Assembly: GCF_900109545.1 (NCBI RefSeq)
Contig: NZ_FOAP01000010.1
Coordinates: forward strand, 1 to 64,000
Reading direction: 5' to 3'
DNA from: Stigmatella aurantiaca
GTDB lineage: Bacteria; Myxococcota; Myxococcia; Myxococcales; Myxococcaceae
Length of the DNA stretch: 64,000 nt
Shown here piece after piece: positions 23,735 through 31,986 of the stretch (position 1 is the first letter of the stretch; the number at the start of each line of letters is the position of its first letter). The notes beneath the pieces are model-generated. The model did not search any database and had not been told where the DNA came from. It saw nothing but the letters and a program-made list of their open reading frames with translations. The position numbers were made by a program, and so were the translations under genes.

Positions 23735-24958
23735 TCAGCCCCGGATGCGCTCTTTGCCGAGGGTGGGCTGGACGCGGCCCAGGGACAGCCAGCTCATGAG
23801 GCGGCGCTGCTGCTCCGCCATGGCGTGCTCCACCTTGCCCCCGTTCTGCGTCATCGGCGCCTTGAAGAAGCAGCCCAGCGCGTCGATGACGCCCGCCTCG
23901 CCGCGGCGCTTGGCCAGGTCCAGCGTGCGCGCCAGCTCCACCACGAGCGGCGCGGCCAGGATGGAGTCCTTGCACAAGAAGTTGAGCTTCAGCTGCATGG
24001 GCTGGCCCAGGAAGCCCACCACGTCGATGTTGTCCCAGGCCTCCTTGTTGTCCCCGCGCGGCCGGTAGTACTGGATCTGGACGATGTGGTCCTGGACCTT
24101 GTAGCCGAGGATGCTGTCCAGCGCGGCGCCCTTGGTGTCGATCTTGTTGGCCTTCGAGGCCGGATCATTCAGGGCCTCCCCGTCCCGGTTGCCCAGGATG
24201 TTGGTGGAGTACCAGCCCTCGACGTGCAGCGCCCGGTCCCGGAGCACCGGGGCGATGGCCGTCTTGAGCATCGTCTGCCCCGTCTTGCCGTCCTTGCCGG
24301 CCAGGGGCGAGCCGTTGCGCTGCGCCAGCATCAGCAGCGCCGGCACGTCCGCGGCGATGCTCGGCGTGAAGTTGGCGAACGGCGTGCCGTCGGCGATGGC
24401 CGCGTAGGCGTAGAGCATCGCCGGGCCAATGTCCGGATCATCCGCGTCGAGGGCCTCCTCGAAGGCGTTGGGCGTGAGGAACTTGGGCTGCGTCAGGTCC
24501 ACCGCGCGCTCGGTGGAGGCCAGGTTGATGACCACCACGCGTTTGACCTTCTGCTCCTGGCGGAAGCGCGCCAGGTCCTCGCGGATGGCCTGCACCTGCT
24601 CGCGCAGGGTGCGCGTCGTCTTGCGGGAGGGGCCCACCACGTTCTTGCAGAAGCGCGGGTTGGACACGGCGCTCCAGGGCCGCATCTGGCTGAGCACCGG
24701 TGCCACGGCCTCGAGCTGGCTCTCGGTCAGCACCGCGTGGTTGCGCGCCGCCTGCGCCAGATCATCCTCGAACAAATCCCAGCCGCCGAACGTCAGGGCC
24801 TCGTAGTCGATGAGGCCCATGCCCCGCGCGGAGGCCAGCGGCAGCCCCTTGGTGTCGACGCGCCCGCGGCGCAGCAGCTCCAGGCCCGCGACCGCCGTCG
24901 TCGCTACCGCCCCGCCCAAACCCACAATCGCAACACCCAAGCGCTCATTCTCAGCCAT
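23735..24958 (-). CDS. Inositol-3-phosphate synthase family (Ino1-like)
   Basis: This 407-residue protein begins with the NAD-binding loop V-A-I-V-G-L-G-G-A-V-A-T-T. It also carries V-I-N-L-A-S-T, P-S-I-A-A-D-V-P-A, G-K-D-G-K-T-G-Q-T, W-Y-S-T-N-I-L-G-N-R-D-G and F-L-C-K-D-S-I-L-A-A-P-L-V, all typical of myo-inositol-1-phosphate synthases, which turn glucose 6-phosphate into inositol 3-phosphate. Length fits the prokaryotic and short eukaryotic-like forms. ATG 24958 begins the conserved N-terminus. It is the first gene of the coupled operon and supplies the cyclitol. High confidence in family. Confidence 0.92.
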   Translation of the reverse strand: MAENERLGVAIVGLGGAVATTAVAGLELLRRGRVDTKGLPLASARGMGLIDYEALTFGGWDLFEDDLAQAARNHAVLTESQLEAVAPVLSQMRPWSAVSNPRFCKNVVGPSRKTTRTLREQVQAIREDLARFRQEQKVKRVVVINLASTERAVDLTQPKFLTPNAFEEALDADDPDIGPAMLYAYAAIADGTPFANFTPSIAADVPALLMLAQRNGSPLAGKDGKTGQTMLKTAIAPVLRDRALHVEGWYSTNILGNRDGEALNDPASKANKIDTKGAALDSILGYKVQDHIVQIQYYRPRGDNKEAWDNIDVVGFLGQPMQLKLNFLCKDSILAAPLVVELARTLDLAKRRGEAGVIDALGCFFKAPMTQNGGKVEHAMAEQQRRLMSWLSLGRVQPTLGKERIRG

Positions 24959-25171
24959 GACCCTGCGACTCCTCCCCCGGACAGCACCATCCCCAACTCG
25001 CCATGGCTCCAGGTGTGCCTGGAGAGCGGCTCCCGGATGTGTGGAGCCGCTGCCGGGGGATGCTTCCAAGCGTCCGCCCGCTGCGAGTACCCCAAGAGAG
25101 TCCTCACCCAGGGGCGAGGCTTCAATACAGCCTGGAGGAAGAGGAGAGTGTCGGGTCGATGAAGCTGGGGC

Positions 25172-26689
25172 TCAGAGGCCCTGCGCCTTCCACTTTCCCT
25201 GGAGGAAGAGGGCGGCGCTCACCGCGCCCAGCGCCGCATATGTGATGGCGATGGCCAGGAAAGCGCCCTCGGGTCCTAGCCCCGCGGGGCCGGTGAGTGC
25301 GTACGCCAGGGGAATCTGTAGCCCCCAGGAGCAGGCCAGGTTGACCACGGTGGGCGTGCGCGTATCGCCGGCGCCGTTAAAGGCGTGAGGGATAATTGTG
25401 ACGAAGGCGTAGAGGATGAGGCCCCAACTGAGGATCCGCAGGCCGCGCGAGGCATGGAAGACGACGTCGGCCTCGATGGTGAAGGCGCGGATGAGCGGCT
25501 CGGAGCACGTGAGGAACACCAGGCTCACCGCGCCCAGGAAGAGCACGGTGAAGAAACTGGCGCGCCAGGTGACGCGCTCGGCGCGCTCCGCGTCCCGGGC
25601 GCCCAGGCTCTGGCCCACCAGGGTGCCCACCGCGTGGCTCATCCCCCAGGCGGGCTGCTGGGCGAAGAGGATGATCCGCATGACGAGGGTGTAGCCGGCC
25701 ATCGCCGCGCTGCCGAAGCTGGCCACGATTCGCATCAGCACCAGCCAGCTGGAGAGGCCCAGCACGGACTGGAGGATGGCGCCACCGGACAGCCGCAAGA
25801 GGGCCCCCAGGGTGGCGGGCTCGAGGCTCAGGTGGCGCCGCCCCAGGCAGAGCCGCCCCCCGCCGCGCAGCAGGCGGTAGAGCTGGTAGAGCACGCCCGT
25901 GCCGCGCCCCACGGTGGTGGCGATCGCCGCGCCCAGCACGCCCAGGCCGGGCACCGGGCCCAGGCCGAAGATGAAGAGCGGGGCGAGCACGAGGTTGACG
26001 GAGTTGGCCAGCAGCAGCGCGCGCATGGAGGTGGCTGCATCCCCCGCGCCGCGCAGGATGGCGCTGATGAGGAACAGCGGCATGACGATGACGAAGCTGC
26101 CCAGCATCACCTGGGTGTAGACGGCGCCTTGCTCCACCACGGCCGGGGAGGCCCCCAGGGCCGAGAGCAGCGGCCGGGCGAACAGCACGCCCAGCACCGA
26201 CATGGGCAGGGACAGCACGAAACCCAGCCCCAGCGTCTGCACCGCCGTGCGCGCGGCCCGCTCGGGATCCTTCTCGCCCATGCGCCGGGAGATCAGCGCC
26301 GTGGCGCCGATGGACAGCCCCAGGGGCACCGTATAGGCCAGCGTGAGCATGGACTCGGTGAGGCCCACCGTGGCCACGGCGTCCGCCCCCAGGCGCGAGA
26401 CGAAGAAGACGTCCACCAGGGCGAAGATGGACTCCATCACCATCTCCAGCACCATGGGGATGGAGAGCAGCAGCAGGGCGCGATCCACGGAGCCCGTGGA
26501 GAAGTCGTGGTGGGTGCCCCGCACCGCCTCGGCGAGCGCGGCACGCCAGCCCGGCTGGGCCAAGACGGGGGGCGAGGCCTCCGAGGTGAGCTCGGCGGAC
26601 AGGGAGGGCTGAGACATGAAGGGGGCCGTGGGGGAAGAAAAGGGAGAAACCGTTGCGCGCGAGGGAACGGCCCCTGTCCCCTCGTTCAT
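25172..26689 (-). CDS. MATE family efflux transporter
   Basis: This protein of about 505 residues has twelve predicted membrane helices after a hydrophilic N-terminus of about 70 residues. The two halves each open with a MATE-like helix, P-M-V-L-E-M-V-M-E-S and later G-G-A-I-L-Q-S-V-L-G-L-S-S. It also has G-A-T-A-L-I-S-R-R-M-G and V-G-T-L-V-G-Q-S-L-G-A, the signature R/Q-x-G-A/x loops of the family. Start choice among 26689 (AGGA upstream), 26617 and a GTG at 26704 is open. It exports organic cations or natural products using Na+ or H+. It is 213 bases upstream of the inositol operon on the same strand, so it may export that product. Confidence 0.88.
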   Translation of the reverse strand: MNEGTGAVPSRATVSPFSSPTAPFMSQPSLSAELTSEASPPVLAQPGWRAALAEAVRGTHHDFSTGSVDRALLLLSIPMVLEMVMESIFALVDVFFVSRLGADAVATVGLTESMLTLAYTVPLGLSIGATALISRRMGEKDPERAARTAVQTLGLGFVLSLPMSVLGVLFARPLLSALGASPAVVEQGAVYTQVMLGSFVIVMPLFLISAILRGAGDAATSMRALLLANSVNLVLAPLFIFGLGPVPGLGVLGAAIATTVGRGTGVLYQLYRLLRGGGRLCLGRRHLSLEPATLGALLRLSGGAILQSVLGLSSWLVLMRIVASFGSAAMAGYTLVMRIILFAQQPAWGMSHAVGTLVGQSLGARDAERAERVTWRASFFTVLFLGAVSLVFLTCSEPLIRAFTIEADVVFHASRGLRILSWGLILYAFVTIIPHAFNGAGDTRTPTVVNLACSWGLQIPLAYALTGPAGLGPEGAFLAIAITYAALGAVSAALFLQGKWKAQGL

Positions 26690-26839
26690 TTCCTGAGCGC
26701 CCACAGCCGCTCGGGGGAGGGCAGGGCTGCCAGAAGCATGAGTCCTCGCCAGGGTGAGGGCGGCGTCACTGCTCCACGGCGAGCAAGCTCACCGCGCCAC
26801 AACCCAGCAGGCGGCTCACGGTATTCCGAGGGGAGCAGC

Positions 26840-26900
26840 GCCCCAACGTTCAGAACGAGATTTTCTGTTTTAATTCGTTTTACGCCTTGAATGGGTATTC
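26840..26900 (+). promoter_or_regulatory. AT-rich patch upstream of the GH99-like lipoprotein gene
   Basis: Between the divergent MATE and GH99-like genes lies a short AT-rich tract (gattttctgttttaattcg near 26857-26875), unusual in this GC-rich window. It is a likely promoter position for the plus-strand gene. No exact -35/-10 pair is claimed. Confidence 0.3.
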
Positions 26901-26958
26901 CTGTTTCCTGGGCGCTGTGTTACCGACGCCCCCCGAGCCGACTCGAAGGAGCATTCTC

Positions 26959-28662
26959 ATGACGCGTCATCGTTTCGTGAACGGAGGAGCGGGCGTGTTC
27001 GCCGCGCTCATGTTGGTGGGCTGTGGGCAGACGGCATCCGAGCCCGAGGTGGAGGCACCGGCCGCCGCGGTCACCGCCCCGCTGGCCTCCGTGCCCAAGA
27101 GCTTCAACAAGAAGATCTACGTCCACCTCATGCCCTGGTTCGAGAGCAACACCTCCTCGGGCAATGGCTCCTGGGGCATCCACTGGACGATGGCCAACAA
27201 GAACCCCAACGTCATCGACGGCTCGGGCAAGCGGCAGATCGCCTCGTATTACTACCCGCTCATCGGGCCCTACGCGTCGGGCGACAAGGATGTCGTCGAG
27301 TACCAGCTGCTGCTCATGAAGTACGCGGGCGTGGATGGCGTCCTGATCGACTGGCCCGGGACCCTCAACTGCCTGGACTACCCCAAGAACAAGCAGAACT
27401 CCGAGGCCGTCATCAACAAGACCGCCTCGGTGGGGTTGGAGTTCGCGGTGGTCTACGAGGACAACAACTACACGCTGGCCCCCCAGAGCGGCTGCCCCGT
27501 CCCGGACAAGCTCGCCGCGGCCCGCAACGACATGGTCTACCTGCGGGACAACTACTTCTCCCGCGGCAACCACATCAAGATCAACAACGCGCCCCTGCTC
27601 CTGGACTTCGGGCCGCAGACCTTCAGCTCGCCGTCGGACTGGAGCAACATCTTCTCGCCCCTGTCCGTCAAGCCGACCTTCCTGACGCTCTGGTACGAGG
27701 GCCAGGAGGCCGGCGCCAACGCCAAGGGTGAGTACCCGTGGATCTACTCGGACTTCACGACGGGCCTTCAGAACTTCTACAACAACCGTCCGCTGGGCGT
27801 GAAGTTCGGCGTGGCCTACCCGGGCTTCAACACCTTCTACACCGCCGGCGGCTGGGGCGGCCCCGGGTGGAGCCTGGCCCACAATGGCACGAGCACCTTC
27901 GGCCAGACGTTGGACCTGGCCAAGAACAGCGGCGTGAACTGGATCCAGCTCGCCACGTGGAATGACTACGGCGAGGGCACGATGATCGAGCCGACGCGCG
28001 AGTTCGGCTACGGCTTCCTGACCACCCTGCAGCAGAAGCTGGGCGTGCCCTACAACCAGAGCCACCTGGAGCTCATCGCCAAGCTCTACGAGCAGCGCAA
28101 GCAGTACGCGAATGACTCGGCCAAGCAGGCTCAGCTCAACACCGCGTTCGATCACTTCGTGAACCTGCGGCCGGACGAGGCGGCGAAGATCCTCAACGGT
28201 GGTGGCACCACGCCGCCCACGAACAACCCCGCCGTCACCAACGCGGGCTTCGAGTCCGGCATGTCCGGCTGGAACACCTGGTCGCCCAACAACACCGCGG
28301 GGGCCGCGTTCACCGAGACTTACAACGGGGGCTACAACAGCGCCTACCACCTGACGCACTACAGCCCGGGGGCCTTCGAGACGTGGACGTACCAGACGGT
28401 GAGCGGCATCCCCAACGGCAACTACCGGGTGCGCGCCTGGGTCCGCAAGGGCGGTGACTTCGGCTTCTCGCGGCTCCAGGCGAAGACCTGCGCCTCTTGC
28501 TCGCCGGCCGCCACGAACCTCGGCACCTACAGCAGCTGGACGCAGCTGGAGACGCCCACCCTCTCTGTGACCAACGGCTACCTGGAGTTCGGCCTGCACA
28601 CCCAGGCCTTCACCGGCAGCAGCTTCGTCCACCTGGACGACGTGCAGATCATCCGCCAGTAG
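26959..28662 (+). CDS. GH99/GH71-like glycosidase lipoprotein with C-terminal carbohydrate-binding domain
   Basis: This 567-residue protein has a lipoprotein signal ending L-V-G-C22. The catalytic region (about 50-385) starts I-Y-V-H-L-M-P-W-F-E and contains Y-Y-Y-P-L-I-G-P-Y-A-S, G-V-D-G-V-L-I-D-W-P-G, V-V-Y-E-D-N and T-W-N-D-Y-G-E-G-T, matching the glycoside hydrolase family 71/99-like group (endo-acting mannanases and glucanases). A Thr/Pro linker leads to a beta-sandwich of about 150 residues (V-T-N-A-G-F-E-S-G to V-H-L-D-D-V) typical of CBM or galactose-binding folds. GGAG precedes the ATG at 26959. It is probably surface-anchored and attacks glucans or mannans; the exact substrate is unknown. 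Confidence 0.87.
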   Translation: MTRHRFVNGGAGVFAALMLVGCGQTASEPEVEAPAAAVTAPLASVPKSFNKKIYVHLMPWFESNTSSGNGSWGIHWTMANKNPNVIDGSGKRQIASYYYPLIGPYASGDKDVVEYQLLLMKYAGVDGVLIDWPGTLNCLDYPKNKQNSEAVINKTASVGLEFAVVYEDNNYTLAPQSGCPVPDKLAAARNDMVYLRDNYFSRGNHIKINNAPLLLDFGPQTFSSPSDWSNIFSPLSVKPTFLTLWYEGQEAGANAKGEYPWIYSDFTTGLQNFYNNRPLGVKFGVAYPGFNTFYTAGGWGGPGWSLAHNGTSTFGQTLDLAKNSGVNWIQLATWNDYGEGTMIEPTREFGYGFLTTLQQKLGVPYNQSHLELIAKLYEQRKQYANDSAKQAQLNTAFDHFVNLRPDEAAKILNGGGTTPPTNNPAVTNAGFESGMSGWNTWSPNNTAGAAFTETYNGGYNSAYHLTHYSPGAFETWTYQTVSGIPNGNYRVRAWVRKGGDFGFSRLQAKTCASCSPAATNLGTYSSWTQLETPTLSVTNGYLEFGLHTQAFTGSSFVHLDDVQIIRQ

Positions 28663-28699
28663 TCCCTGCGGTGTCCGGGCTCCTGCCTCGTTCCAGGCC

Positions 28700-30154
28700 T
28701 CAGGCGGTGGGGCGGGGCAGGTGCTTCTGGGCGAAGCGCGAGGCCTCCGTGTCCGGGTACCGGTGGAGGATGTAGCGGTAGAGGTTTTCGGCCCGCTCGG
28801 TGTCACGGAGGCGCTCGGCGCAGACGCGCGCCTGGAGCACGAGCGCCCGGGAGGCCAGGGGCCCTTCCGGGGCCACGTCGGCCGCGGCCTCCAGAGCCTT
28901 CACGGCCAGCGCGTACTCGCCTCGGGCAATGGCGGCCTGGCCGACGAAGAAGTGCTGCGCGGCCTCCACCTGTTTCCATTCCTGGGGCGTCTGGAGCCCG
29001 GCGTACAGCGCCAGGGCCTTCTCCGGATCCTTTGCTTCCACGGCCTGGGCCAGGGCCTGGAGCAGGCCGTCCTGGGGCAGGGGCGCCCCGGTGGGGGCCT
29101 CGGCTGCCGGCGGCGGGCCTTCCTGCAGGGCGGGCGCCACCGCGCGGGGCTGCACCGCGCCCAGCACGGGCATGAAGTAGTCCCGGGGCTCGCCATACCC
29201 CAGCGCATCCCCCCGGGTGTACAGCAGCAGGCCCAGGACATGGGCCATGAGCACCGGGGCGATGCTGGTGACGAACTCCGCCGCGAGGGGGGAGACGAGG
29301 GCCAGGTGCAGCCAGCGGAACCCCGCGGCCACGCCGTGGCCCAGCGCCATGACGCCGCACAGCAGGGCCAGCGCCCCCAGGGTGATGGCGTAGTCCTTGC
29401 CCAGGCGGGCCGCGGCCCTCAGGGCCGTCAGCGGGTTGAGCATCTGGAACACCCCGGTGCCCGCCGCCGCCAGCAGGAGCACCAGGGGCAGGTACACGGC
29501 GCCGGCGAGCAGCAGCAGCCAGAGCACGGGGTCCGTCACCACCGGCTCCCAGTCGAACGCGGGCAGCCCTCCGGTGACGTAGAAGGCGGGCTGGTTGGAC
29601 AGGTCCGTCACCGGCCCCCGGACGTCCCAGTCCTTGAAACCCAGCAGGTAGATGGCCCCGGGCAGCCACACCACGGAGGTGGCCACGAGGCCCCGGAGCG
29701 CGGGCGCCACACAGTCCTTGTAGACGTCCGAGTAGTCCGGCACGTCCAGCTCCCGCTGACCCCGGGCGGTGGAGCGGACAACGGAGAAGAAGGCGCCCCA
29801 GAAGACGCCAAGCCACATCACCGTGGGCATCCACTTGAGCAGCAGGAAGGTCTCCACCAGCGCCCAGCGCAGCACGGCCAGGACGGCGCTCAGCCCCAGC
29901 AGGAAGGGCAGGCCGGAAGAGGACATGGGATAGCGCCAGGCCTGGCGCAGCCGCACGGTGAGCGGCACGCTCGAGCGGTGCAAGAGGATGGGCTCGATGG
30001 GGCCCTGGCACCGGCCGCAGGCCAGGTACTCCGTGGACAGGGCCCGGCGCACGGTGGCGCAGTCCGGGCAGAGCCTCGCTTGGCACGCCTCACAGCTCCA
30101 GCCTGCGGCAGCCCGGGGGTGGTCACGGCAGGGCCCCGGTGAGGTGTCTGTCAT
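28700..30154 (-). CDS. B-box-type zinc finger, membrane and TPR protein
   Basis: This 484-residue protein has three parts. Residues 9-50 hold four close Cys/His pairs (C-x2-H, C-x2-C, C-x2-C, C-x2-C) of the B-box-like fingers common at the N-terminus of myxobacterial membrane proteins. Residues 75-330 hold five or six hydrophobic helices. Residues 350-480 form TPR-like helical repeats (E-A-K-D-P-E-K-A-L-A-L-Y, R-G-E-Y-A-L-A-V-K-A-L-E-A-A, R-D-T-E-R-A-E-N-L-Y). Function is unknown; a scaffold at the inner membrane is likely. It starts 24 bases after the M61 peptidase stop and may share its transcript. Confidence 0.75.
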   Translation of the reverse strand: MTDTSPGPCRDHPRAAAGWSCEACQARLCPDCATVRRALSTEYLACGRCQGPIEPILLHRSSVPLTVRLRQAWRYPMSSSGLPFLLGLSAVLAVLRWALVETFLLLKWMPTVMWLGVFWGAFFSVVRSTARGQRELDVPDYSDVYKDCVAPALRGLVATSVVWLPGAIYLLGFKDWDVRGPVTDLSNQPAFYVTGGLPAFDWEPVVTDPVLWLLLLAGAVYLPLVLLLAAAGTGVFQMLNPLTALRAAARLGKDYAITLGALALLCGVMALGHGVAAGFRWLHLALVSPLAAEFVTSIAPVLMAHVLGLLLYTRGDALGYGEPRDYFMPVLGAVQPRAVAPALQEGPPPAAEAPTGAPLPQDGLLQALAQAVEAKDPEKALALYAGLQTPQEWKQVEAAQHFFVGQAAIARGEYALAVKALEAAADVAPEGPLASRALVLQARVCAERLRDTERAENLYRYILHRYPDTEASRFAQKHLPRPTA

Positions 30155-30178
30155 ACGCTTCCCCTTCAGGGGGGAAGG

Positions 30179-31948
30179 CTAGCTCAGGGTCTCTTCCCAA
30201 GTCGCTCCCAGCCAGGCCTGGAAGGCGGCTTTCTGGGCGTCCGACGGTTTGTCCACCCGGCTGAGGTAGATCGCGTCCGCGGGCTTCTGGCCCAGGACGA
30301 CGGAGAGCTCCATCAGCTTGTCCCGGCGGAACACCGTGAGGCGCACCGTGTCGCCGGGGCGCTTGTCCTCGCACCGGCTCAGCAGGTTGGCCGCGTCCAC
30401 CTTGTAGCCGTCCAGCGCCACCAGCTCGTCCTCGGGGCACAGCCCGGCTTCCATGGCCGGGGAGTCCTCCGCCACGGTGGCCAGCGTGCCGCTGCCCTTG
30501 GTGGTCAGCCCCAGCCAGCCCCGGGGCTTCATCTCGGTGGACTTGCGCGGCGGCGGCGTGCCGCCCTTGTCGCTGGTGGACTCGCGCACCCGGAACTCCG
30601 CCTGCAGGCCCACGTGCGAGAGGACCGAGTAGTCCAGCTCGCGCGTGGAGCGCACCGCCAGGTCGAAGAAGGCGGTGAAGTCCTGGCCGGAGACTTCCCG
30701 CACCGCGGCCTCCATGCCGTCCTCGGGCATCCCCGAGCCATCGCCGTAGCGCTCCCACAGCAGGCGCAGCACGTCGTCCAGGCCCTTGGTGTCCTGTGTG
30801 GCGCGGCGGATCTCCAGGTCCAGCAGCACGCACACCACCTCGCCCTTGAGGTAGTAGGAGATGGCGCTGTTGGGCGAGTTCTCGTCGGGGCGGTAGTGTT
30901 TGATCCAGCTCAGCAGCGAGGCCTCCGCCAGCGTCTGCGTGCGCCGGCCCGGGGTGCCGTGGAGCAGGGTGAACGTCTCCCCCAGGCGGGTCAGGTAGCG
31001 CTGGGCGGACATGAGCCCCGCGCGGCGCAGGAAGAGGTTGTCGTAGTAGGACGTCATCCCCTCGAAGGCCCACAGCAGCGTGGTGTAGTTCTCCTGCGAG
31101 TAGTCGAAGGGCACGAACGAGCGCGGCTTGATGCGCTTGATGTTCCACAGGTGGAAGTACTCGTGCGCCGCCAGCGTGAGGAAGTCCTCCCAGCCGCGCA
31201 CGCTGTGCAGTCCCGCCCGGGGGAACAGCAGCGCCGTGGAGTTCTTGTGCTCCAGGCCGCCCCGGCCCTTGTCCGTGAGGTAGACGAGGAACAGGTAGCG
31301 CGTCATGGGCAGCCCGCTGAACAGCCGGGCCTGGGCCTCACAGATGCGCTGCAGGTCCGCGGTCAGCTTCTCCGCGTCCGGGACGGTGTCACCCCAAACC
31401 ACGACTTCGTGGGGCACGCCCGCGGCGGTGAAGGACAGGGGCGTGTGGGGGCCCACCTCGAAGGGGCTGTCCACCAACTCGTCATAGTCCGGGGCGAGGA
31501 AGGTCTCGCCCTGGCGCTCCAGCGCGCAGAAGGTCTGCCACCCCTCGGGGGCCGCCACGGTGACGTGGTGCGGCTGGTGGCGCGTGGCCTCCGTGTAGAG
31601 AAAGAGCGTGGCCCCGTTGAAGTAGCCGTGGGAGCCGTCCAGGTGGCTGGTGCGCACCGTCAGCTCGTTGGCGTAGACGCGGTAGCGCAGCGTCACCGCC
31701 TGGCCTCCCGCCGTCACGCGGAAGGTGCGCTTGTCCACGCGTTGCAGGGGCAGCGTCTCACCCCCGGGGCCCTCGGCCGTCACATCCTGGAGGTGGCGCG
31801 CGTACTCGCGCACCAGGTAGCTGCCCGGCGTCCACACCGGCAGGACCGCGTCGAGCACAGCCTGTCCTGCCGGGAAGCGCGCCTCCACCTCGAACAGGTG
31901 CGAGTGCGGACGGGACATGGAGACGCGATAGTGGACCGCTTCCTTCAT
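30179..31948 (-). CDS. M61 family glycyl aminopeptidase with C-terminal PDZ domain
   Basis: This 589-residue protein starts with a beta-rich M61 N-terminal domain (P-V-W-T-P-G-S-Y-L-V-R-E-Y). The gluzincin catalytic site is A-A-H-E-Y-F-H-L-W-N (HExxH, about residue 267), and G-L-E-H-K-N-S-T precedes it. The third ligand is in F-E-G-M-T-S-Y-Y-D. A PDZ domain (about 490-570) has P-R-G-W-L-G-L-T-T and V-A-E-D-S-P-A-M-E-A-G-L. Family members cleave N-terminal Gly or Ala. No signal peptide is evident. It is 38 bases downstream of the RsmB-like gene on the same strand. Confidence 0.92.
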   Translation of the reverse strand: MKEAVHYRVSMSRPHSHLFEVEARFPAGQAVLDAVLPVWTPGSYLVREYARHLQDVTAEGPGGETLPLQRVDKRTFRVTAGGQAVTLRYRVYANELTVRTSHLDGSHGYFNGATLFLYTEATRHQPHHVTVAAPEGWQTFCALERQGETFLAPDYDELVDSPFEVGPHTPLSFTAAGVPHEVVVWGDTVPDAEKLTADLQRICEAQARLFSGLPMTRYLFLVYLTDKGRGGLEHKNSTALLFPRAGLHSVRGWEDFLTLAAHEYFHLWNIKRIKPRSFVPFDYSQENYTTLLWAFEGMTSYYDNLFLRRAGLMSAQRYLTRLGETFTLLHGTPGRRTQTLAEASLLSWIKHYRPDENSPNSAISYYLKGEVVCVLLDLEIRRATQDTKGLDDVLRLLWERYGDGSGMPEDGMEAAVREVSGQDFTAFFDLAVRSTRELDYSVLSHVGLQAEFRVRESTSDKGGTPPPRKSTEMKPRGWLGLTTKGSGTLATVAEDSPAMEAGLCPEDELVALDGYKVDAANLLSRCEDKRPGDTVRLTVFRRDKLMELSVVLGQKPADAIYLSRVDKPSDAQKAAFQAWLGATWEETLS

Positions 31949-31986
31949 GGCCAGGGTTCTCCGTGGCGGGGTCGTCTCCCGGGAGC

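Noticed and set aside
17470-24958. Calling the inositol operon mycothiol biosynthesis
   Set aside because: No MshC-like cysteine ligase or MshD acetyltransferase is present, and YcaO, MBL and isomerase genes are not part of that pathway.
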